DNA of 64,000 bases, from assembly GCF_021916785.1 (NCBI RefSeq), contig NZ_JAKCFC010000012.1, forward strand, positions 149,199-213,198. Reading direction: 5' to 3'. Shown piece by piece: positions 41,317-49,797 of this stretch; positions within the stretch are counted from its first letter, which is position 1; the number at the start of each line of letters is the position of its first letter. Under the pieces are notes generated by a model that saw only the letters and a program-made list of their open reading frames with translations, did not search any database and was not told where the DNA came from. The translations under genes and the position numbers were made by a program. The stretch is from Mycolicibacterium lacusdiani. Its GTDB lineage: Bacteria > Actinomycetota > Actinomycetes > Mycobacteriales > Mycobacteriaceae.

Positions 41317-43479
41317 TCACAACATGCAGCTGACGCAATTTTCCACCTCAGTGCCTTGTAACGCCATCTGGCGTAGGCGGATGTAGTACAGCGTCTTGAT
41401 GCCCTTGCGCCAGGCGTAGATCTGCGCCTTGTTCACGTCGCGGGTGCTGGCGGTGTCCTTGAAGAACAGCGTCAGCGACAGACCCTGGTCCACGTGCTGG
41501 GTGGCCGCGGCGTAGGTGTCGATGATCTTCTCGTAGCCGATCTCGTACGCGTCCTGGTAGTAGTCCAGGTTGTCGTTGGTGAGATAGGGCGCCGGGTAGT
41601 AGACGCGCCCGATCTTGCCTTCCTTGCGGATCTCGATCTTGCTGGCGACCGGGTGGATCGACGAGGTCGAGTGGTTGATGTAGGAGATCGAGCCGGTCGG
41701 CGGAACGGCCTGCAGGTTCTGGTTGTAGATGCCGTGCGTCTGCACCGACTCCTTCAACCGCTTCCAGTCCTCCTGCGTGGGGATGCGGATGCCCGCATCG
41801 GCGAACAGCTCCCGCACCCGCGGGGTCGCCGGCTCCCACACCTCATCGGTGTACTTGTCGAAGAACTCACCGGATGCGTACTTCGAGTCCTCGAAGCCGC
41901 CGAAGCGCGAACCGCGTTCGATCGCAATGCGATTCGATGCCCGCAGCGCGTGGTAGAGCACCGTGTAGAAGTAGATGTTGGTGAAGTCGACGCCCTCTTC
42001 GGAGCCGTACATGATCCGCTCGCGGGCCAGGTACCCGTGCAGATTCATCTGCCCAAGCCCAATAGCGTGGGATTCGTTGTTGCCCTGCTCGATCGACGGC
42101 ACCGACGTGATCGAGGTCTGATCGCTGACCGCGGTCAGACCGCGGATCGCCACCTCGATGGTCTGCGCGAAGTCCGGCGAGTCCATTGCCTTGGCGATGT
42201 TGAGCGACCCGAGGTTGCAGGAGATGTCCTTGCCGACCTTGGCATACGACAGGTCCTCGTTGAACTCTGAGGGCGTCGACACCTGCAGGATCTCCGAGCA
42301 CAGGTTGCTGTGGGTGATCTTGCCCTTGATCGGGTTGGCACGGTTCACCGTGTCCTCGTACATGATGTACGGGTAGCCGGACTCGAACTGCAACTCGGCG
42401 AGGGTCTGGAAGAACTCACGCGCCTTGATCTTGGTCTTGCGGATCCGGGCGTCGTCGACCATCTCGTAGTACTTCTCGGTGACCGAGATGTCGGCGAACG
42501 GCACGCCGTACACGCGCTCGACGTCGTACGGCGAGAACAGGTACATGTCCTCGTTCTTCTTGGCCAGCTCGAACGTGATGTCCGGAATCACGACGCCCAG
42601 CGAGAGCGTCTTGATGCGGATCTTCTCGTCGGCGTTTTCGCGCTTGGTGTCGAGGAACCGGTAGATGTCGGGGTGGTGCGCGTGCAGGTACACCGCGCCC
42701 GCGCCTTGGCGTGCCCCGAGCTGGTTGGCGTAGGAGAACGAGTCCTCGAGCAGCTTCATGATCGGGATGACGCCGGAACTCTGGTTCTCGATGTTCTTGA
42801 TCGGCGCGCCGTGCTCGCGAATGTTGGTCAGCAGCAACGCCACTCCGCCGCCGCGCTTGGACAGCTGCAGCGCCGAGTTGATCGAGCGGCCGATCGACTC
42901 CATGTTGTCCTCGATGCGAAGCAGGAAGCACGACACGGGCTCGCCGCGCTGCTTCTTGCCCGAGTTGAGGAACGTCGGGGTGGCCGGCTGGAACCGGCCG
43001 TCGATGATCTCGTCGACGAGCTTCTCGGCCAGCGTGGTGTCACCGGCGGCCAGCGTCAGCGACACCATCACGACGCGGTCCTCGAAGCGCTCGAGGTAGC
43101 GCTTCCCGTCGAACGTCTTGAGCGTGTACGAGGTGTAGTACTTGAACGCACCGAGGAACGTCGGGAAGCGGAACTTCTTGGCGTACGCCCGGTCGAGCAG
43201 CGTCTTGACGAAGTTGCGCGAGTACTGGTCGAGCACCTCGCGCTCGTAGTACTCCTTCTGCACCAGGTAGTCGAGCTTCTCGTCCTGGTTGTGGAAGAAC
43301 ACCGTGTTCTGGTTGACGTGCTGCAGGAAGTACTGGTTGGCGGCTTCCCGGTCCTTGTCGAACTGGATCTTGCCGTCCGCGTCGTACAGATTGAGCATCG
43401 CGTTGAGCGCGTGGTAATCCATCTCGCCGGCCACGGCGTGAGGCGCGACTACAGGTTCTGCAGTGAGGGTTGGTGACAC
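41317..43479 (-). CDS. nrdE: Class Ib ribonucleotide reductase large subunit NrdE
   Basis: Reduces ribonucleoside diphosphates. 720 residues, full length, nearly identical in layout to M. tuberculosis NrdE. Active-site segments are visible: PVSCFLL (first redox Cys), NLCSEI (radical Cys), QAVPPTGS and the C-terminal CVSCML with the shuttle cysteines that accept electrons from NrdH. The GTG at 43479 was chosen because it gives MSPTLTAEP and has GGAAGG upstream; a TTG 15 bases earlier overlaps that site. It overlaps nrdI by 31 bases. Confidence 0.97.
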   Translation of the reverse strand: MSPTLTAEPVVAPHAVAGEMDYHALNAMLNLYDADGKIQFDKDREAANQYFLQHVNQNTVFFHNQDEKLDYLVQKEYYEREVLDQYSRNFVKTLLDRAYAKKFRFPTFLGAFKYYTSYTLKTFDGKRYLERFEDRVVMVSLTLAAGDTTLAEKLVDEIIDGRFQPATPTFLNSGKKQRGEPVSCFLLRIEDNMESIGRSINSALQLSKRGGGVALLLTNIREHGAPIKNIENQSSGVIPIMKLLEDSFSYANQLGARQGAGAVYLHAHHPDIYRFLDTKRENADEKIRIKTLSLGVVIPDITFELAKKNEDMYLFSPYDVERVYGVPFADISVTEKYYEMVDDARIRKTKIKAREFFQTLAELQFESGYPYIMYEDTVNRANPIKGKITHSNLCSEILQVSTPSEFNEDLSYAKVGKDISCNLGSLNIAKAMDSPDFAQTIEVAIRGLTAVSDQTSITSVPSIEQGNNESHAIGLGQMNLHGYLARERIMYGSEEGVDFTNIYFYTVLYHALRASNRIAIERGSRFGGFEDSKYASGEFFDKYTDEVWEPATPRVRELFADAGIRIPTQEDWKRLKESVQTHGIYNQNLQAVPPTGSISYINHSTSSIHPVASKIEIRKEGKIGRVYYPAPYLTNDNLDYYQDAYEIGYEKIIDTYAAATQHVDQGLSLTLFFKDTASTRDVNKAQIYAWRKGIKTLYYIRLRQMALQGTEVENCVSCML

Positions 43480-43898
43480 GTCTGGTCCTTCCAAAAGTCT
43501 TCTAGGCCCGCTCGCACCGCGAAGACGTCATCGGTCGTCCCCATCAGTTCGAAGCGGTAGAGGTATGGGACGCCGCACTTGCGGGAGACGACGTCGCCGG
43601 CGTAGCCGAACTCGGCGCCGAAGTTGCTGTTGCCCGCGGCGATGACGCCGCGGATCAGCGATCGATTGTGTTCGTCATTCAGGAAGGCGATCACCTGCTT
43701 GGGGACGTATCCCCCGGCGTCGGGATCGGGGCCGTTCGCGTGCCCACCGCCGTAGGTGGGCAACACCAGCACGTAGGGGTCGCTGACCTGGATCCGCTCG
43801 CGGAGCGGGATGCGGATCGCAGACAGTTCCAGCTTCTCGACGAAGCGGTGGGTGTTCTCGGAGACGCTGGAGAAGTAGACGAGATTCGTTCCCGACAT
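43449..43898 (-). CDS. nrdI: NrdI flavodoxin-like protein
   Basis: 149 residues. Supplies the oxidant that assembles the manganese-tyrosyl cofactor of NrdF. Flavodoxin-like FMN loops: YFSSVSENTHRFVEKL, LPTYGGGH and GNSNFGAEFG. The ATG at 43898 has AGGAGG upstream. Middle gene of the nrdH-nrdI-nrdE operon. Confidence 0.96.
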   Translation of the reverse strand: MSGTNLVYFSSVSENTHRFVEKLELSAIRIPLRERIQVSDPYVLVLPTYGGGHANGPDPDAGGYVPKQVIAFLNDEHNRSLIRGVIAAGNSNFGAEFGYAGDVVSRKCGVPYLYRFELMGTTDDVFAVRAGLEDFWKDQTCHQPSLQNL

Positions 43899-43935
43899 CC
43901 CGCTTCCTCCTTCCTGGTCGCCGAACACCCGATCG

Positions 43936-44178
43936 TCAGGCCGTGACCGCGACGGCTCCGCCGAGCGTCTTGATCCGGTCGGGCCGGAATCCCGACCAGT
44001 GATCGCCGCCTGCCACCACGACGGGAGCCTGCAGGTAACCGAGCGCCATCACGTAGTCGCGTGCCTCGGGGTTCTCGGTGATGTCGATGACGTCATACGC
44101 GACGCCCTGCTTGTCGAGCGCCTTGTAGGTGGCGTTGCACTGCACGCAAGCCGGCTTGGTGTAAACGGTGACGGTCAT
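43936..44178 (-). CDS. nrdH: NrdH redoxin
   Basis: 80 residues, glutaredoxin-like electron donor for NrdE, reduced by thioredoxin reductase. Redox motif CVQC at C11-C14, and the typical WSGFRPDRI near the C-terminus. The ATG at 44178 follows GAGGAG. First gene of the operon; an NrdR-like box lies about 200 bases upstream. Confidence 0.96.
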   Translation of the reverse strand: MTVTVYTKPACVQCNATYKALDKQGVAYDVIDITENPEARDYVMALGYLQAPVVVAGGDHWSGFRPDRIKTLGGAVAVTA

Positions 44179-44384
44179 CTGCGGCACGACTCCTCTGCGG
44201 GAACTGACTGACTGGCTACTGCTTCTCACTGATGTTCAGCGACCCACGGACCCGTGAAATTCCTGCGCTCCCGGCCGATCGGGGCGACGAATCCACCCGG
44301 GTCCGAGACCCGATCCAGCCGGATTGTGCGCTCCGGCCGACCTGCGATTCGGTGAGGAACCGTGGGGGTCTGTCGGTCTGCAAG

Positions 44385-44400
44385 ACACTACACCTAGTGG
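44385..44400. promoter_or_regulatory. NrdR-like box before nrdH
   Basis: ACACTACACCTAGTGG, near-palindromic (ACTA...TAGT). It matches the nrdF2 boxes, and the following CCGAC also recurs there. A second box 32 bases away is only weakly visible (44353-44368). Confidence 0.6.
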
Positions 44401-44580
44401 CCGACAAGCGATACGGATACAAGATGTTCTGAACGACATTCATGGAATTCCCTGGTCGTAAGCGCTCGGCACCAGAAATCACCGGCGTGTCGCACGTCAC
44501 ATTCGCGCCGTGTCGTGCGTCCGGTGCCGGTCTATCAGGTGGCACCGACACGAAACCGGACTTCGTCCCCCAGCAGCAAA

Positions 44581-44614
44581 GCCGCCGGCGCACCCGATCG
44601 GGCGCACCGGCGGC
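44581..44614 (-). terminator. Hairpin after the FMN reductase gene
   Basis: 15-base arms pairing at 13 positions around GATC, 16 bases after the stop. A short T run follows on the minus strand. Confidence 0.75.
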
Positions 44615-44629
44615 TTCGGGTCGAGCGGG

Positions 44630-45172
44630 TCAGCCGACCTCTGCCACCAGCTTCTCGACGACGTCCCGCAGGTCGGAGACCACCTCGGCGTTCTCGCGCG
44701 GGTGCTTGCCGTCGAACGACGCGGAAGGAATGGACAGCTTGAGGTCCTCCACGACCCGGGCGCCAGCGATGCCGAAGGACTTCCGGGTCTCGTCGTGCGC
44801 CCACACCCCGCCGTACTGACCGAGCGCAGCACCCACCACCGCGGCGGGCTTGCCCCCGAACGCGCTGTTGCCGTACGGCCGCGACAGCCAGTCGATGGCG
44901 TTCTTCAACACGCCGGGGATGCTGCCGTTGTACTCGGGCGTGACGATCAGCGCGGCGTCGGCCTCGGCGGCCGCGGCACGCAGTGCCCGCACCGGCTCCG
45001 GCGCGTCGTCGTTGTCGATGTCCTCGTTGTAGAAGGGCACCTCACCCAGCCGGTCGAACAGCTCGACCGACGTCCCCGCCGGCGCGACGTCCGTGGCGAG
45101 TTCGGCGAGTTGCCGATTCACCGACTCCTTGCGGAGGCTGCCCAGCAGAACCAATACCTTGACGTTCGACAT
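44630..45172 (-). CDS. NADPH-dependent FMN reductase (Rv3054c-like)
   Basis: 180 residues, flavodoxin-like quinone or FMN reductase. Phosphate loop GSLRKES near residue 10 and the FMN motif PEYNGSIPGVLKNAIDW. The ATG at 45172 has GGGAATGGAAG upstream. It diverges from a TetR gene with a good palindromic operator between them, as Rv3054c/Rv3055 do in M. tuberculosis. Probably a defence against quinone or electrophile stress. Confidence 0.92.
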   Translation of the reverse strand: MSNVKVLVLLGSLRKESVNRQLAELATDVAPAGTSVELFDRLGEVPFYNEDIDNDDAPEPVRALRAAAAEADAALIVTPEYNGSIPGVLKNAIDWLSRPYGNSAFGGKPAAVVGAALGQYGGVWAHDETRKSFGIAGARVVEDLKLSIPSASFDGKHPRENAEVVSDLRDVVEKLVAEVG

Positions 45173-45213
45173 CTTCCATTCCCTTTCGTAGCCCCGTGAT
45201 GCTTGCACAGAAT

Positions 45214-45233
45214 AACCGGACCGTGGTCCGATT
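45214..45233. promoter_or_regulatory. TetR operator between the FMN reductase and TetR genes
   Basis: AACCGGACCGTGGTCCGATT, with perfect 6-base core arms CGGACC/GGTCCG. It lies 41 bases before the reductase start and 26 before the TetR start. Confidence 0.65.
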
Positions 45234-45259
45234 GATTCCGGCTGAGCTAAAGTGCGGTA

Positions 45260-45877
45260 GTGGCCGCCATCAACGAGTCAGCCGGGCTGGCCGGGCTCCC
45301 GATCACCGATTCTGCGCCGCACGAACGCGGCGATGCGGCCCGCAACAGGGCGCTGCTACTCGACGCGGCTCGCACGCTCATCGCCGAGCACGGCGCCGAC
45401 GCGGTCACCATGGACGACGTCGCCTCGGCTGCTGGGGTCGGCAAGGGCACGCTGTTCCGCCGATTCGGCAGCCGCGCGGGCCTGATGATCGTCCTGCTCG
45501 ACGAGGACGAGAAGGTACAGCAGCAGGCCTTCATGTTCGGTCCGCCTCCACTCGGACCCGGGGCGCCGCCGCTCGAGCGACTGCTGGCCTACGGCCGCGA
45601 ACGCCTCCGCTTCGCCTGGGACCACCGCGCGCTGCTGTCGGACGCGGGCCGCGACCCGCAGACCCGGTTCAACGCGCCGGCGATGCTGCACCGCTCCCAC
45701 ATCCGGATGCTGCTCGCCACCGCAGGCACCAGCGGCGACCTCGACGGCCAGACCGACGCCCTACTGTCCCTGCTCGACGCCGTCTACGTCACCCACCAGG
45801 TCGAGGACCTGCGCCGCAGCCTCGAGACGCAGGGCAAGGCCTGGGAGGACGTGGTTCGAAAGCTGTGCGGTACCTGA
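45260..45877 (+). CDS. TetR-family regulator (Rv3055-like)
   Basis: 205 residues. Helix-turn-helix about 30-76 (VTMDDVASAAGVGKGTLFRRF). The GTG at 45260 is the only start giving the conserved length. dinB2 begins one base after its stop, so the two genes are co-transcribed. The operator upstream suggests it represses both itself and the FMN reductase, and so may link dinB2 to the same signal. Confidence 0.9.
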   Translation: MAAINESAGLAGLPITDSAPHERGDAARNRALLLDAARTLIAEHGADAVTMDDVASAAGVGKGTLFRRFGSRAGLMIVLLDEDEKVQQQAFMFGPPPLGPGAPPLERLLAYGRERLRFAWDHRALLSDAGRDPQTRFNAPAMLHRSHIRMLLATAGTSGDLDGQTDALLSLLDAVYVTHQVEDLRRSLETQGKAWEDVVRKLCGT

Positions 45878-45878
45878 C

Positions 45879-46958
45879 ATGAGTTGGGTCCTGCACGTCG
45901 ACCTCGACCAGTTCCTCGCGTCGGTCGAACTGCGGCGCCGTCCCGACCTCGTCGGGTCACCCGTGATCGTCGGCGGCAACGGCGATCCGGCCGAACCACG
46001 CAAGGTCGTCACGTGTGCGTCGTACGAGGCGCGTGAATTCGGCGTCCATGCGGGCATGCCGCTGCGCGCGGCGGCGCGCAAGTGCCCTGACGCGGTGTTC
46101 CTGCCGTCGGACTCCGCCGCCTACGACGAGGCGTCGGAACAGGTGATGGGCCTGCTGCGCGATCTCGGCCACCCCGTCGAGGTGTGGGGATGGGACGAGG
46201 CGTACGTCGGACTCGACGACCCGAACGGCACGGTCGACCCCGTCGAGTCCGCCGAGCGCATCCGCGCCGTCGTCGCCGCCGAAACGGGCCTGTCGTGCTC
46301 GGTCGGCATCAGTGACAACAAGCAGCGGGCCAAGGTGGCGACGGGGTTCGGCAAGCCGGGCGGGGTCTACGCGCTGACCGACGAGAACTGGATGACCGTC
46401 ATGGGCGACCGGGGGGTCGACGCGCTGTGGGGCGTCGGCCCGAAGACCACGAAGCGTCTCGCGGGCATGGGCATCACCACGGTCGCCGACCTCGCGACCA
46501 CCGACCCCGCGGTGCTCACCGATGCCTTCGGCCCGTCGACGGGACTGGGGATCCTGCTGCTCGCCAAGGGCGGCGGCGACGAGACCGTCCGGTCCGAGCC
46601 GTGGGTCCCGCGCTCGCGCAGTCACGTCACCACGTTCCCGACCGATCTGACCGACCGCGACCAAATGGACTCGGCCATCAGGGCATTGGCGAGGCAGACC
46701 CTCGCCGAGGTGGTAGCGCAGGAGCGCGTCGTCACCCGCGTTGCGGTGACGGTGCGCACCAAGACGTTCTTCACCAGGACGAAGATCCGCAAGCTGCCGG
46801 CCCCCACCACTGACGAGGCCACGGTCGTCGAAACGGCGCTCGCGGTGTTCGACCAGTTCGAACTCGACAGGCCGGTGCGCCTGCTCGGCGTGCGACTCGA
46901 GTTGGCCATGGCGGGCTCCGACGCCGCCCACCCCGAATCTGTCGGGCTCCCGGGCTAA
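45879..46958 (+). CDS. dinB2: Y-family DNA polymerase DinB2
   Basis: 359 residues, translesion polymerase acting at the nucleoid. Catalytic acidic residues D8, D10 (HVDLDQF) and D106-E107 (GWDEAY), followed by thumb, helix-hairpin-helix (WGVGPKTTKRLAGMGI) and little-finger domains. The steric-gate position reads F12-L13 (QFLASVE). A leucine there is the hallmark of mycobacterial DinB2, which incorporates ribonucleotides readily. It lacks a C-terminal clamp-binding motif that I can recognise. Corresponds to Rv3056. Confidence 0.93.
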   Translation: MSWVLHVDLDQFLASVELRRRPDLVGSPVIVGGNGDPAEPRKVVTCASYEAREFGVHAGMPLRAAARKCPDAVFLPSDSAAYDEASEQVMGLLRDLGHPVEVWGWDEAYVGLDDPNGTVDPVESAERIRAVVAAETGLSCSVGISDNKQRAKVATGFGKPGGVYALTDENWMTVMGDRGVDALWGVGPKTTKRLAGMGITTVADLATTDPAVLTDAFGPSTGLGILLLAKGGGDETVRSEPWVPRSRSHVTTFPTDLTDRDQMDSAIRALARQTLAEVVAQERVVTRVAVTVRTKTFFTRTKIRKLPAPTTDEATVVETALAVFDQFELDRPVRLLGVRLELAMAGSDAAHPESVGLPG

Positions 46959-46968
46959 CGTCGCCACC

Positions 46969-48129
46969 GTGCTGCACACCGTCGCCGTCCGGGGCTACCG
47001 ATCGCTGCGCGAACTGATCATGCCGCTGTCCCGCCTCACCGTGGTGACGGGTGCCAACGGCACCGGCAAGTCGTCGGTCTACCGCGGGCTCGGTCTGCTC
47101 GCGGCCTGCGCGCGCAACGAGGTCATCGGCTCGCTCGCCCGCGAGGGCGGCCTCGAATCCGTACTGTGGGCCGGGCCCGAGGGTCTCGGCGGAGCGCGTC
47201 GCACCGGCACCGTCGAGGGCACTACCCGCAACCGGCCCGTCTCACTCGAACTCGGGTTCAGCTCAGACGACTTCGGCTACCTGATCGATCTCGGACTGCC
47301 CCAGTACGCCGGTCCGAAGTCGATGTTCGGGCGCGACCCGGAGATCAAGCGCGAGGCGGTGTTCGCGGGCCCGCGGCTGCGCAGGAGTGCGACGCTGGTT
47401 TCGCGCGGCCGCGACTACGCCGAGGTGGCATCGGAGTCCGGGCGCGGGTTCGACCAACTCACCAAGTCGCTGCCCGCTTATCGCAGCGTGCTGGCCGAGT
47501 TCGCGAGCGCCGGTGCGCTGCCCGAGCTGGCCGCGGTGCGGGATCGGTTGCGCACGTGGCGGTTCTACGACGGCTTCCGGGTCGACGCCGGGGCACCCGC
47601 ACGTCAGCCGCGCGTCGGCACCCGCACGCCGGTGCTCGCCGACGACGGCGCCGACCTGGCCGCCGCGGTGCAGACCATCGTCGAGGCGGGCTTCGACGAT
47701 CTGCATCGCGCGGTCGCCGAGGCCTTCGACGGGGCCACGGTGTCGGTGGCCACCAACGACGGCCTGTTCGAACTCCAACTGCAGCAGAAGGGGATGCTGC
47801 GCCCGCTGCGCACCGCCGAACTGTCCGACGGCACCCTACGCTTCCTGCTGTGGGGAGCGGCGCTGCTCAGTCCGTCGCCGCCGTCGCTCATGGTGCTCAA
47901 CGAACCGGAGACGTCGCTGCACCCCGACCTCATCGCACCGCTCGCGGCGATGATTCGGTCGGCCGCGGCGGTGACGCAGGTCGTCGTGGTCACGCACTCC
48001 CCCGCCATGCGCGAACTCCTGGCGGGCGAGGACGCCGCCGAGATCGAACTGCACAAGGACTGGGGCGAGACCCGCATCACCGGTCAGACGAATCTGACTG
48101 CGCCGCCGTGGGATTGGGGCAAGCGCTGA
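46969..48129 (+). CDS. AAA ATPase of the RecF/OLD-like ABC class
   Basis: 386 residues. Walker A GANGTGKSS at 28-36 right after an N-terminal RecF-like strand pair (VAVRGYRSLREL), a signature-like LSDGTLRF, and Walker B LMVLNEPETSLHPD with H-loop THSPAM. The middle is short, without a long coiled coil, and no TOPRIM nuclease follows. Hence closer to the small AAA_21 ATPases than to SMC or OLD proteins. It begins 10 bases after dinB2, so both are probably co-expressed. A role in DNA damage or phage defence is possible but unproven. Confidence 0.88.
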   Translation: MLHTVAVRGYRSLRELIMPLSRLTVVTGANGTGKSSVYRGLGLLAACARNEVIGSLAREGGLESVLWAGPEGLGGARRTGTVEGTTRNRPVSLELGFSSDDFGYLIDLGLPQYAGPKSMFGRDPEIKREAVFAGPRLRRSATLVSRGRDYAEVASESGRGFDQLTKSLPAYRSVLAEFASAGALPELAAVRDRLRTWRFYDGFRVDAGAPARQPRVGTRTPVLADDGADLAAAVQTIVEAGFDDLHRAVAEAFDGATVSVATNDGLFELQLQQKGMLRPLRTAELSDGTLRFLLWGAALLSPSPPSLMVLNEPETSLHPDLIAPLAAMIRSAAAVTQVVVVTHSPAMRELLAGEDAAEIELHKDWGETRITGQTNLTAPPWDWGKR

Positions 48130-48132
48130 GCG

Positions 48133-48993
48133 TCAGCCTACCTTCGGCGGCCGCAGCGCCTTGGTGAAGATCACGTTCACCTGGCGCATGGCGACGCTGT
48201 ACGGCCACCACGCAAATCGCTTGAAGGCGTATAGCGCTCGGATGTCGGGCGAGGTGTGGATCAGGTAGCGGTTGCGCCCCATGCCGACCAGGATGCGGTC
48301 GGCGACGTGCTCGGCCGAGACGGCGTGGCCGCCGAACCGGTCGACCCACTTGCGCACCTGCGGGTGCTCGCGGTCGACGCCTGCGATCTCGACGGTCTGC
48401 ACGAGCGGCGTCTTGACTGCACCGGGAACCACCAGCGACACCCGTATGCCGTGGCGAGCCAGGTCGAACCGCAGCACCTCGCTGACCCCGCGCAGCCCGT
48501 ACTTGCTCGCGCTGTACGCGGCGTGCCACGGCAGCGCGACGAGGCCTGCAGCCGATGACACGTTGACCAGGTGACCACCGCGGCCCGCCGCGACCATGGG
48601 CGGGACGAACGACTCGATGACGTGGATCGGTCCCATCAGGTTGATCGACACCATCGACTCCCAGTGCCGGTGTTCGAGCGTGCTGACGGTGCCCCATGCC
48701 GACACGCCCGCGATGTTCATCACGACGTCCATGGCCGGGTGGGACGCGTGGATGTCGGCGGCGAACGCGGCCACCTGCTCGTAGTCCGAGACGTCGAGGG
48801 CGCGGTGGGCGCTGACCTGCGCGCCGAGTGCGCGGGCGTCGGCCACCGTCTCGGCGAGTCCGTCGGCGTTGCGGTCGGTGAGGAACAGTTCGGCACCCTC
48901 GCCGGCGAGCTTCAGAGCCGTCGCCCTGCCGATGCCGCTGGCCGCCCCGGTGAGGAAGCACCGTTTCCCTGCGTAACCGCTGCGCTGCGCCAT
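48133..48993 (-). CDS. Short-chain dehydrogenase/reductase (Rv3057c-like)
   Basis: 286 residues. Cofactor motif TGAASGIG near 15, NIAG in place of NNAG near 93, VNVSS and catalytic Y-x-x-x-K as YSASK. The C-terminal extension (YAFKRFAWWPYSVAMRQVN) is hydrophobic and may sit at the membrane. It converges with the ATPase gene, 3 bases apart. Substrate unknown, probably lipid-like. Confidence 0.92.
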   Translation of the reverse strand: MAQRSGYAGKRCFLTGAASGIGRATALKLAGEGAELFLTDRNADGLAETVADARALGAQVSAHRALDVSDYEQVAAFAADIHASHPAMDVVMNIAGVSAWGTVSTLEHRHWESMVSINLMGPIHVIESFVPPMVAAGRGGHLVNVSSAAGLVALPWHAAYSASKYGLRGVSEVLRFDLARHGIRVSLVVPGAVKTPLVQTVEIAGVDREHPQVRKWVDRFGGHAVSAEHVADRILVGMGRNRYLIHTSPDIRALYAFKRFAWWPYSVAMRQVNVIFTKALRPPKVG

Positions 48994-49016
48994 GCAGCCG
49001 ACCCTACCGGCGCGGG

Positions 49017-49682
49017 TCAGCGCAGTTCGGTGGCGTCGCCGCCCCACAGTGCGTTGAGCCACAACCGTTCGACGACGTCGAGCGCGCGAGCGGGATCGGT
49101 GCCGCGGCCCACGAAGCCGCTGTCGCGGGACAGGGTCATCGCCGTGGTCGCGGTCAACATGCGGACCAGGGCGGGCAGGTCGTCGGTGATGGGTCGGGCA
49201 CCGGAATCCTGCTGGACGAGGCCGACGATCTTGTCGATCACCGTGTCCTCGAAGTCGTTCATGATCTCGCGGATCTGGGCGTCGGTGTTCTGCGCCAGCG
49301 TGAATGCCTGCATGACGGGGTCCCGGCTGCCGAACACCGCGGCGGCGCTGCCGACCATGCGCTTGGCGAACTCGGCCGGTGTCTCGTCGGGCTCGCGCGG
49401 GGCGTAGTCGTGGGTGAGCTTGTCCAGCTCCTCCATCGCGTCGGCCACGATCACGGCGAGCACGGCGTACTTGGAGTCGAAGTAGAAGTAGAAGCCCGAC
49501 CGGGCCACCCCGGCCCGCTCGCTGATCATGCTGACCGAGAGGTCGGCAAACGACTTCACCTCGAGTAGTTCGCGGACGGCGGTGATGATCGCCTCGCGCT
49601 GGCGGTCGCCTCGGCTGCGACGGGGCTCGGCGTCGGCGGAGACCGGTGCCGCCACCGATGCGGTCGACGAGTCGGGGGTCAT
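49017..49682 (-). CDS. TetR-family regulator (Rv3058c-like)
   Basis: 221 residues. Helix-turn-helix about 28-72 with FADLSVSMISERAGVARSGFYFYFDSK split over the domain; the FYFYF segment and overall plan resemble EthR. The second of two close ATGs (49682) is preferred, because AAGGTGG lies 7 bases before it. It diverges from cyp136, with a CTTGAC/GTCAAG operator between them. Confidence 0.88.
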   Translation of the reverse strand: MTPDSSTASVAAPVSADAEPRRSRGDRQREAIITAVRELLEVKSFADLSVSMISERAGVARSGFYFYFDSKYAVLAVIVADAMEELDKLTHDYAPREPDETPAEFAKRMVGSAAAVFGSRDPVMQAFTLAQNTDAQIREIMNDFEDTVIDKIVGLVQQDSGARPITDDLPALVRMLTATTAMTLSRDSGFVGRGTDPARALDVVERLWLNALWGGDATELR

Positions 49683-49720
49683 GGGCATCCACCTTGGCAC
49701 CGCGCCACGCCTGGGACAAA

Positions 49721-49736
49721 CTTGACAGGCGTCAAG
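49721..49736. promoter_or_regulatory. TetR operator between the TetR gene and cyp136
   Basis: CTTGACAGGCGTCAAG, perfect 6-base arms around AGGC, 38 bases before the TetR start and 61 before the cyp136 start. Confidence 0.65.
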
Positions 49737-49797
49737 ACAGCACATCAGGATGGTGCCCAGAGTGAGATCGACCACACGAACTCAGCCAAGGAGAATC

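Larger units (their letters stand above)
44179..44629. other. Intergenic region upstream of nrdH, no gene seen
   Basis: 451 bases between nrdH and the FMN reductase, both on the minus strand. It holds one NrdR-like box (44385-44400), probably the nrdH promoter, and the terminator of the reductase gene (44581-44614). A 66-codon plus-strand frame at 44232-44432 shows no family features and was not accepted. Confidence 0.6.

Noticed and set aside
41317..43479. Intein or intron inside nrdE
   Set aside because: Considered because of the adjacent homing-type endonuclease; the NrdE sequence runs without interruption at normal length.
44232..44432. 66-codon plus-strand frame upstream of nrdH
   Set aside because: No ribosome site or family features; it overlaps the NrdR-like box and the likely nrdH promoter.
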